Of a DNA stretch of 6,591 nt, positions 1-5,285 are shown one piece after another (the first letter of the stretch is position 1; each line of letters begins with the position of its first letter). The stretch is from positions 1 to 6,591 of the forward strand of contig JADFLK010000129.1 of NCBI GenBank assembly GCA_022564455.1. Direction: 5' to 3'. A program made the translations under genes and the position numbers. The notes under the pieces were generated by a model, which did no database searches, had not been told where the DNA came from, and worked only from the letters and a program-made list of their open reading frames with translations. The stretch is from Bacteroidota bacterium. GTDB taxonomy: Bacteria; Bacteroidota; Rhodothermia; Rhodothermales; Rubricoccaceae.

Positions 1-100
1 GTGAAATAGGCCGGGGTGTGGCGAGATTCTTCAAACAGTGCCTTTTCCGTAGGCCTATACGCGGGAGATCAAGCGAATCCATCATAAACGGTCGTTTCGG

Positions 101-117
101 ATAGGCCTTAAGCCTAT
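101..117. repeat. Inverted repeat ATAGGC/GCCTAT
   Basis: ATAGGC at 101-106 is mirrored by GCCTAT at 112-117 across a 5-base spacer (6-bp stem). Just upstream, AAACG (86-90) and CGTTT (93-97) form a second dyad, and TAGGCCTA at 50-57 is an 8-base perfect palindrome sharing the same core. The repeated core suggests protein-binding half-sites, possibly for a regulator of a gene beyond the left edge. No T-run follows, so a terminator is unlikely. The sequence is direct observation; the function is inference. Confidence 0.4.
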
Positions 118-120
118 GTT

Positions 121-168
121 AATGCGCTTTATGAATGCGTCAGCGCACTGAAATGGGCAGAGCGCATT
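121..168. repeat. 8-bp inverted repeat enclosing a small hairpin
   Basis: AATGCGCT at 121-128 and AGCGCATT at 161-168 are perfect reverse complements separated by 32 bases. Between them TGCG (136-139) and CGCA (144-147) form a small inner stem with a 4-base loop. In RNA this would give a nested stem-loop; in DNA it could be a pair of half-sites. No known RNA family is recognised. Confidence 0.35.
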
Positions 169-261
169 GAGCCCCCTCCCATGTATTAACCCTGCAAACT
201 AGCTGCACTTTATAACGTTTGGTTCAGTCACCCATACGCAGTTCCGGTTAGGCCTGGGGTT

Positions 262-284
262 GCGCCTCAGTATGCTGAGCGCGC
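262..284. repeat. Strong hairpin, 9 bp with one bulge
   Basis: GCGC (262-265) and CTCAG (266-270) pair with CTGAG (275-279) and GCGC (281-284) around the loop TATG. This gives nine base pairs with only C280 bulged out. It is the most stable hairpin seen in the left gene-free region. No T-run follows on the plus strand and none is seen on the minus strand, so it is not a classic intrinsic terminator. It may be part of a structured RNA or a transcript 3' end. Confidence 0.4.
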
Positions 285-1069
285 CCTACGCCAGGTGTTG
301 CCAGGTTGAAAAGCCTGAAATACTCGGGCCGATCCGGGAAAGCTCAGAAGCGTCGTGGCCGTTCAGCTATATAACTGATCCGAGTACGTTTGTGAAACGG
401 TACAGCGCCTGCTGTAAAATGATGTCAAGTTCGAGTCCTGGGAATCAGACGCAGGACGAGTTGCCCGACGAACCCAGCGTGGATGCCGTTTCTCCTCTAC
501 ACCTTTTGCAAGCGAGAACCAATAGACGAAACGGAATCGACTAGGCAAACACGTTGCGTCACAATTTTTGAGATCAACGCGCTCGGTGGTGGACCCCAGA
601 AGTCCGACAAGGCGGACACCTGTTTTGCAACCCGACACAGAACTACTCTGTTAAAATGCTTGTCCTAGTCCATTGACAGCGCGTCTTCTTGCTACGCGAA
701 AGAGATCCACTACGTCCGGCTGCCTACTCGCACACGAAAAACTGCCGTCGTAGACAAAGGATCGAGACGGGTGTCAGCATAAGTACGAGGCGCACTCCCT
801 ATGCCGATGGAAGATTGGCCAAGCTCAGAGTACTGGCTTGTTGTGTTGCCGCTGATCATTGAACGACTCACTACTTCAACAAGGACGCTAACTCGAGGCA
901 CCAACACTGGCAACCAACTGGCCGATACCTTTCGACACCGTGATTATGCGAGCTTGCGAGGGATGACATCCGCCAGCCGTGACTTTCTCCAAAACAGGTT
1001 GCGTACTCACGTTCAGGTCACTGGATACCTTTAGCCGCGGCCGTTCAAGCAGTCCTTTGGACACTGAAA

Positions 1070-1085
1070 TGTTCCACGTGAAACA
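1070..1085. other. Chromosomal parS site (ParB/Spo0J binding, SMC loading)
   Basis: The sequence TGTTCCACGTGAAACA matches all 16 positions of the classical Bacillus subtilis parS as I know it, and fits the general bacterial form TGTTnCACGTGAAACA. The dyad extends to 1066-1089 (GAAA on the left, TTTC on the right), making a 24-base palindrome broken only at the pair C1074/A1081. ParB-family CTP switches load here, spread along the DNA and recruit SMC/condensin for origin segregation. The site sits in non-coding DNA, 18 bases beyond the chrA stop codon, so it is not constrained by protein sequence. parS sites usually cluster near oriC, which agrees with recF lying in the same window. Identification is by exact motif match; binding is inferred. 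Confidence 0.9.
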
Positions 1086-1103
1086 TTTCGATGCCCAAAA
1101 GCC

Positions 1104-2303
1104 CTAAATGAACGCCATTGTTGCAGCCAACCCACCCACGACTGCGCCCCCGACGACCAACCATATTGCATTTACCTTGTAGCGAACGATGAGGAAAGCC
1201 GCCAGAACAAAAATGCACCACGGAACCCACCCTATCAAAACACTGCGGCCAAGTGATAAGGTGACGACGGCCATGAGGGCAACGGCGCTAACATTGATGG
1301 CGTCGAGGAAGGCAGCCGTCCAGCGCGACTTGCGGAGACGTGGGATAATTGGATGCAGGAGGCCCGTGAATACAAACGATGGAAGAAATATGCACAGTGT
1401 GGCGACGATAGCTCCGGGGACTCCTGCCAGGATGTAGCCGATGAACGTGGCCGTCGTCAGAACCGGACCCGGCGTAAGTTGCCCGACCGCCACGGCGTCC
1501 AGAAGTTGTTGCTGCGTGAGCCACCCGAAGTGATCAACTAGATCACCTTCAATGAAGGCAATGAGCACATAACCGCTGCCGTAGAGGACGGCACCGACCT
1601 TTAGAAAAAAGAGGCCAAGCTTCCAGAGCGTGACCCCCCCGATGGATACTGCGGCACCTGCTGCAATTGGCTGGAGCAAAGTGATCAAACCAGCTTTCTT
1701 TATCCGCGAGTTACCTTCGTCCGTCGGAGCAGATGGAGGTATGGATCGGGTGCCGGCACCGATGGCAACGAGCACTAACATTCCGACCAAGCCTCCCAAA
1801 AGCAGCGCCGAGATCTCGCCCAATCCAAACAAGAGAAGAGCAGCTACGCCAACTCCGAGACCAGCCAGCATTCGACTCTTCACCGCCTTCCTTCCTAGCC
1901 GCCAAAGTGCTCCAAGAATAACTGCGAGCACTGCCGGCTTGATGCCAATCAGGAACGGTTCAACAGCAGGTAACGTACCAAAGCGAACGTACGCCCATGC
2001 GAAAATGCACGTCAGAGAGGCGGCAGGGATGATGAACGAAAACCCGGCTACGGCAAGTCCCGGCCAGCCGGCCCTTGCATACCCAACATGCATCGTCATT
2101 TCCGTGGAGTTGGGACCCGGAATCAGGTTCGTTGCCCCTATCAGGTCCAGAAAATGTTGGAGATCGAGCCATCCACGACGCTCCACTACCTCTTCTTCCA
2201 TCATCGCAATGTGCGCAGCAGGGCCACCAAAGCCGATTACACCAAGCTTGAAGAAGAGGCGAGCAAGCTCGCCGAGGCGTCCGATGCGTGAAGGTTCCGA
2301 CAT
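1104..2303 (-). CDS. chrA: ChrA-family chromate transporter, two CHR domains
   Basis: This 399-residue inner-membrane protein belongs to the chromate ion transporter (CHR) family. Studied members expel chromate from the cytoplasm using the proton motive force; some may carry sulfate or other oxyanions. Two homologous halves are visible. The N-terminal half has GFGGP (residues 24-28), the charged loop MEEEVVERRGW (35-45) and PGPN (62-65). The C-terminal half repeats the pattern with VGAVLYGSGY (236-245), WLTQQQ (261-266) and TPGP (277-280). Hydrophobic segments alternate throughout, with a short polar linker near 186-203. The length is normal for a two-domain ChrA. I chose the ATG at 2301-2303 (MSEPSRIG) because the family starts shortly before the first membrane segment; the frame stays open to a TTG at 2417, which would overlap the divergent gene. 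No Shine-Dalgarno is seen. It is transcribed away from the DCC gene across a 92-base gap. No chrB regulator is visible, so chromate specificity is unproven. Confidence 0.9.
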   Translation of the reverse strand: MSEPSRIGRLGELARLFFKLGVIGFGGPAAHIAMMEEEVVERRGWLDLQHFLDLIGATNLIPGPNSTEMTMHVGYARAGWPGLAVAGFSFIIPAASLTCIFAWAYVRFGTLPAVEPFLIGIKPAVLAVILGALWRLGRKAVKSRMLAGLGVGVAALLLFGLGEISALLLGGLVGMLVLVAIGAGTRSIPPSAPTDEGNSRIKKAGLITLLQPIAAGAAVSIGGVTLWKLGLFFLKVGAVLYGSGYVLIAFIEGDLVDHFGWLTQQQLLDAVAVGQLTPGPVLTTATFIGYILAGVPGAIVATLCIFLPSFVFTGLLHPIIPRLRKSRWTAAFLDAINVSAVALMAVVTLSLGRSVLIGWVPWCIFVLAAFLIVRYKVNAIWLVVGGAVVGGLAATMAFI

Positions 2304-2395
2304 GACAGGTGGGACGTGCAACCCAAGTGGCGCCGGATGGTAAAGACGATTCCGCGCCTTTGCCACACCTCCCGTGTTAACTCTTGCAAGCTTCG

Positions 2396-2827
2396 ATGGG
2401 CGATCCCTCAGCACCAATGATAGACGGAGGAAGTGAGCATCCCGTCGTCCTGTTCGACGGATTCTGCAACCTTTGCAGCCGCGCCGTCAACTTCGTAATC
2501 GACCGCGACCCGGAGCATGTCTTTCGCTTCGCTTCGCTGCAATCAAACGTCGGCGAAAGTCTGCTGACCCGGTTCGAGATCGGCCCGAACGAGACCGATT
2601 CCCTGGTGCTGGTTGAAAAGGGGAAAGCCTACGTTTGCTCCACGGCGGCGCTCCGAATCGCGCGCCGGCTTGGGAAACTCTGGCCGGTTGTATACAGCCT
2701 CATCGTCGTACCCCGGCCACTCCGCGACGCAGCATACATGGCCATAGCCAGAAGACGCTACAAGTGGTTCGGAAAGAGGGAGACGTGTCGGCTTCCGACA
2801 CCAGAAGAACGAGCCCGCTTTCTTTAA
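2396..2827 (+). CDS. DCC-family (DUF393) thiol-disulfide oxidoreductase-like protein
   Basis: This small soluble protein (143 residues from this start) belongs to the DCC/DUF393 family, named after its DxxCxxC motif. Here the motif is D21-G-F-C24-N-L-C27, right after the first beta strand (VVLF), as expected. Other family marks are FRFASLQS (43-50), the STAALRIARRLG segment (82-93), and the C-terminal pattern RYKWFGKRETC (121-131) followed by LPTPEERARFL. The CxxC pair suggests a redox or metal-binding role, but no substrate is established for the family. Start choice is uncertain. ATG at 2396 is used; ATG at 2417 (136 residues) lies closer to the conserved core, and a TTG at 2384 is also in frame. 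None has a Shine-Dalgarno. It is divergent from chrA and 58 bases upstream of the MaoC gene, possibly in one transcript. It is complete, with no sign of damage. Confidence 0.88.
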   Translation: MGDPSAPMIDGGSEHPVVLFDGFCNLCSRAVNFVIDRDPEHVFRFASLQSNVGESLLTRFEIGPNETDSLVLVEKGKAYVCSTAALRIARRLGKLWPVVYSLIVVPRPLRDAAYMAIARRRYKWFGKRETCRLPTPEERARFL

Positions 2828-2885
2828 TCAGCCATTCCCAGACCAACTATCTTTCACATCCCTCACCCCCTTACCCACTACATAC

Positions 2886-3308
2886 ATGCCTCACACCTAC
2901 GAGTCCCTTCAAGTCGGCGACGGTTTTACCTGGTCGCGCGTCATCACGGCTCAGGACGTCCAGAAGTACGCCGACGTGACCGGCGATGACAATCCGCTCC
3001 ATCTCGATGCCGAGTACGCGGCCACCACGCCCTTCGGCAAGCCCGTCGTGCATGGTATGTATGTTCTGGGCCTTGCGTCCAAAGTCCTCGGGCGCGATTT
3101 TCCTGGCCACGGCGCCGTCGCCGTCTCGATATCCGTCAAGTTCCTGCGACCGGTGCCGGTAGGGGAGGAGGTGACGATAGAAGTGAAGGTGTTCGAGAAG
3201 ATCGAGCGGTTCAAACACGTCAAGATTCGACTTTACGCGTACGTGAATGGGAAGATGGTGGTGGGGGGAGAGGCCGTTGTGATTCCGCCAGGTGGGGAAC
3301 CCGATTAA
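2886..3308 (+). CDS. MaoC-like (R)-specific enoyl-CoA hydratase
   Basis: This 140-residue hot-dog-fold protein of the MaoC/PhaJ type hydrates trans-2-enoyl-CoA to (R)-3-hydroxyacyl-CoA in the cytosol. The products can feed polyhydroxyalkanoate synthesis or modified fatty-acid routes. The hydratase motif is seen as G33-D-D-N-P-L-H-L-D41. D34 and H39 have the same five-residue spacing as the catalytic Asp31/His36 pair of Aeromonas caviae PhaJ. It is followed by FGKPVVHGM (50-58), a family mark around the central helix, then the strand FLRPVPVGEEVTIEVKV (87-103). The length matches single-domain PhaJ-like enzymes. The ATG at 2886 begins just before the usual N-terminal YESLQVGD and is the only sensible start. 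The leader is pyrimidine-rich without a Shine-Dalgarno. It probably shares a transcript with the DCC gene. No PHA synthase is in view, so the pathway is open; a 3-hydroxyacyl-ACP dehydratase-like role is the main alternative. Confidence 0.9.
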   Translation: MPHTYESLQVGDGFTWSRVITAQDVQKYADVTGDDNPLHLDAEYAATTPFGKPVVHGMYVLGLASKVLGRDFPGHGAVAVSISVKFLRPVPVGEEVTIEVKVFEKIERFKHVKIRLYAYVNGKMVVGGEAVVIPPGGEPD

Positions 3309-3719
3309 GTAGACATTTCGCGCGAGCTTCAACCCGGCGTATTGCTCTTGGCAGTTTGGCCGCCGGCTTCTTCCCGATCGCCACTGGGCAACAGTATGGC
3401 TGAGAGTGGCTAGGTGAGCCCAAGTGGCTTCGATCATCTCAGAGGGGGGCGGTATTCATCACAAAGGGAGCGATCTGAGTTCGGACCCCACGCCGAGGCG
3501 TTCACATACGAATGAGGATGATTTTGCCATAGCCATCCTATGCAAACACCACAGTGAGACGCGAATAGTCTAGATTTACTGACGTAACCGTTTATTATTA
3601 TTTGCTTTTTACTAATTCCCCGGATTCTTCCCTGTTTACCCGCAAGAATAGGGCGGCCTCGCATAAGACCGCCCTTCTGGATTGCAGATTGAGTGGAATG
3701 GATTGCAGATTGAGTGGAA
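3309..3719. other. Convergent intergenic region, no gene
   Basis: This stretch separates the plus-strand MaoC gene from the minus-strand M48 gene, so it must hold the 3' ends of both transcripts. I see no credible coding frame. From left to right it contains a GC-only inverted repeat CCGGCG/CGCCGG (3334-3339, 3361-3366; 21-base loop, pyrimidine-rich flank) that may end the MaoC transcript but is weak, a 6-bp dyad AGGATG/CATCCT (3515-3520, 3534-3539), an AT-rich block at 3591-3617 with only three G/C in 27 bases, then the hairpin and tandem repeat listed separately. The AT-rich block could be a promoter or a bent segment, but no gene starts near it. Confidence 0.6.
3650..3675 (-). terminator. 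Probable terminator hairpin for the M48 gene
   Basis: AGGGCGG (3650-3656) pairs perfectly with CCGCCCT (3669-3675) across a 12-base loop, a 7-bp GC-rich stem. Read on the minus strand it lies 45 bases beyond the M48 stop and is followed by TATTCTT, a short imperfect U-rich tail. That makes it a plausible intrinsic terminator for the recF-M48 direction. It could also stop readthrough from the MaoC side, but the plus-strand tail (TCTGG) is poorer. The weak U-tract keeps confidence moderate. Confidence 0.5.
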
Positions 3720-3720
3720 C
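3679..3720. repeat. Two tandem copies of a 21-bp unit at the M48 stop codon
   Basis: Bases 3679-3699 and 3700-3720 are adjacent 21-base copies that agree at 20 positions and differ only at the last base (T versus C). Both contain GATTGCAGATTGAGTGGAA. The last base of the second copy is also the last base of the M48 stop codon (minus-strand TAG, 3720-3722). The block fills the space between the stop and the terminator hairpin. Recent slippage duplication is the simplest explanation. Confidence 0.9.
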
Positions 3721-5213
3721 TACCTCGTCGGCAGCTTCAACCGGTACCCCGTCGGTACGGTGGAGTTGAGTTGAACTTGATTCATGATGGCGAGACCTTC
3801 GATGCTATACCCATCCGGTGTAGGCCGGCCACTGAGGAACGACGAGAACGTAGCAGAGCGATTAGCTGGGACCACATCCAAGCGAACGGGCTGGCGGTTG
3901 ATGTGGCTTTGGCTCGTCAGCCGCGAGAAGCTCTCGATAGACGAGCGCATAGCCCCTGAGTAACTGCTGAAGGTACTCGCCCCTGCAAGCCCCATGAAGC
4001 GATATACGTTGCCACCGTATTCAATGAAGTAGACGACAAATCCAACCTGCCCGTCGTTCGTATTGGCCGTGCCTTCCAAACGGTAGGCCCGATTCCCATT
4101 GACGGTCGCTGAGCGCTGGCTGCTGACACTCACGCCCTGCTGGTTGCCAAACTCTTGTCCGGCAGCCTGCGCCGAGCTTGCCTGTGCGAACGAGAACTCC
4201 ACTACTGCACGTCCGTTTGGCTCGCTGATCTGAACAGCCGAAGGCGTGTTATTCACCTGCCAGCCGTTTGGGTAGGTGAACTGAAACCTGAGCTGCGGAT
4301 GGTAGAAGCGGCCGCCTTCGGCATAGCCCTGTTGCGGGTCGTTGCCGATTATAATGTTGTCGATTTGAGAGAGATACTCAGCCTCATTGACCTCTGTGCC
4401 AGGTGGAGAGTACTGTGCTGCCAGTTGCGGGATGGTTTGCTGGCGCTCACCGGGATCCGGGTGGGTTGAGAGGAAGCTCGGAATGCCGGACCCGCCGTCC
4501 TGCTGGCTCATGCGAGCGAGCGAGCCAAAGAAGTCGGCGGCTTCCGCCGCGTCGTACCCTGCGAACTCCGCGTAAGCAACGCCCGCGCGATCTGCCTCCC
4601 GCTCATCGTTGCGGCTGTAGCTAAGGAACAGTAGCTGCACCCCAGTGCCACCATAGTTCAGGATACCCTCCGCCACATTTCCTCCACCAAGAACGCCTCC
4701 CAGGACGGCCGCTCCAAGCAGCCCAAACTGCCCAAGCTGCGCACTCGCAGCACGCCGCGAGGCATGACGAGCGAGCACATGCCCAATCTCATGTCCCAGA
4801 ACAACGGCCAGTTGAGCCTCGTTGTCCAGATGCGCTAACAACCCACGTGTTACGTAAATGTAGCCGCCAGGCAGGGCCATCGCGTTGACGACTGGTGAGT
4901 CGAGCACACGGAAGTGAAACGGTGTGTTGCGGATCTCTGCCGGTGTGTTTGGGTCGGAATAGGCGCTGGTTTGGAGCACCGCCTGGGCAACACGCTCCAC
5001 GTAAGCCGTCAGCGCGGCATCGTTGTACAGGCCAAACTGAGCGATGATCTGAGGATCGGCCTCGCGGCCAATCTGGACTTCCTCCTGCCAGGAGTACGCC
5101 CCGCGCTGGGTCTCGCCGGTTACGAGGTTTAGAGTCGTTCCGCATCCGAGCAGCAAACCGGACGGGAAAAGAATCAGAAGAAAGACGTAGTGGATGTGAT
5201 AACGAGCACGCAT
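3720..5213 (-). CDS. M48-family zinc metalloprotease, lipoprotein (BepA/LoiP-like)
   Basis: This 497-residue exported peptidase probably degrades or monitors misfolded envelope proteins, by analogy with BepA and LoiP. A lipoprotein signal is clear: basic start, hydrophobic core at 9-22 and lipobox LLGC with the acylated Cys at 24. The M48 catalytic domain follows. HEIGH at 141-145 gives zinc ligands H141 and H145 and catalytic E142. The NDEREADRAG segment gives E206 as third ligand, and STHPDP contains H251. The spacings H141-E206 (65) and H141-H251 (110) equal those I recall for BepA (H136, E201, H246), so a BepA-type His switch may be conserved. A Gly/Ala-rich stretch spans 163-191. BepA's TPR domain is absent. 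Instead residues ~300-435 form a beta-rich domain (FYHPQLRF, YPNGW), and 450-497 resemble a LysM-like cap (IEGLAIMNQ, GYRLKLP). It follows recF by 72 bases. No Shine-Dalgarno precedes the ATG. Confidence 0.93.
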   Translation of the reverse strand: MRARYHIHYVFLLILFPSGLLLGCGTTLNLVTGETQRGAYSWQEEVQIGREADPQIIAQFGLYNDAALTAYVERVAQAVLQTSAYSDPNTPAEIRNTPFHFRVLDSPVVNAMALPGGYIYVTRGLLAHLDNEAQLAVVLGHEIGHVLARHASRRAASAQLGQFGLLGAAVLGGVLGGGNVAEGILNYGGTGVQLLFLSYSRNDEREADRAGVAYAEFAGYDAAEAADFFGSLARMSQQDGGSGIPSFLSTHPDPGERQQTIPQLAAQYSPPGTEVNEAEYLSQIDNIIIGNDPQQGYAEGGRFYHPQLRFQFTYPNGWQVNNTPSAVQISEPNGRAVVEFSFAQASSAQAAGQEFGNQQGVSVSSQRSATVNGNRAYRLEGTANTNDGQVGFVVYFIEYGGNVYRFMGLAGASTFSSYSGAMRSSIESFSRLTSQSHINRQPVRLDVVPANRSATFSSFLSGRPTPDGYSIEGLAIMNQVQLNSTVPTGYRLKLPTR

Positions 5214-5285
5214 GGAGGTAGTGGTTAGAGATGTGCAGGCTGAAAACCAGGGACTGTAACAAGGAAGCCAAGAGTGGACACAAAA

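Larger units (their letters stand above)
1..1065. other. Gene-free region with dyad symmetries, left of parS
   Basis: No convincing gene is seen on either strand. The longest open frames (260-544 plus, 363-638 minus, 801-1034 plus) are under 100 codons, resemble no family I know and have no ribosome-binding site. In the 801-1034 frame about 55% of third codon positions are G or C by hand count, which does not look like the richer genes to the right. Sampled lines are near 50% GC. The first 300 bases are rich in inverted repeats and TAGGCC motifs (listed separately), so they may be the upstream regulatory region of a gene beyond the left edge, a structured RNA, or decayed sequence. From about 300 to 1065 I see only weak short hairpins, such as a 5-bp stem at 602-617, and no coding, tRNA or rRNA signal I would defend. 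Confidence 0.6.

Noticed and set aside
247..253. GTTAGGC, resembling an integron attC core site.
   Set aside because: No matching RYYYAAC partner or L-box arrangement was found upstream, and there is no integrase or cassette structure.
375..449. tRNA-like arrangement: a 7-base acceptor-like pairing (375-381 with 442-448, one mismatch), GTAC/GTAC D-like stem and a TTCGAGT T-like loop.
   Set aside because: No anticodon stem can be formed at the required place, the D loop lacks the GG pair, positions 8-9 are GA instead of TA, the T stem has a mismatch and no CCA follows. It is probably chance or at most a decayed tRNA remnant; a tRNAscan/covariance search would decide.
801..1034. 77-codon plus-strand open frame (MPMEDWPSSEYW...).
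   Set aside because: No family resemblance, no ribosome-binding site, only about 55% GC at third positions, and similar short frames occur on both strands in this region.
1..1065. Possible chromosome origin (oriC) in the gene-free region beside parS.
   Set aside because: No TTATCCACA-type DnaA box was found by eye on either strand and there is no distinct AT-rich unwinding element.
1630..2343. 237-codon plus-strand open frame.
   Set aside because: It lies antisense to chrA, whose ChrA motifs are unambiguous; the plus-strand frame is Pro/Arg/Ser-rich shadow sequence.
3334..3366. CCGGCG/CGCCGG inverted repeat after the MaoC gene as a terminator.
   Set aside because: The stem is only 6 bp, the loop is 21 bases and the tail is C/T mixed without a T-run; kept only as a remark in the intergenic entry.
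2871..3437. 188-codon minus-strand open frame.
   Set aside because: It is antisense to the MaoC gene, which has intact catalytic motifs, and resembles no family.
4844..4849. CACGTG, the core of parS, inside the M48 gene.
   Set aside because: The flanking GTT/AAC arms of parS are missing, so it is not a second ParB site.
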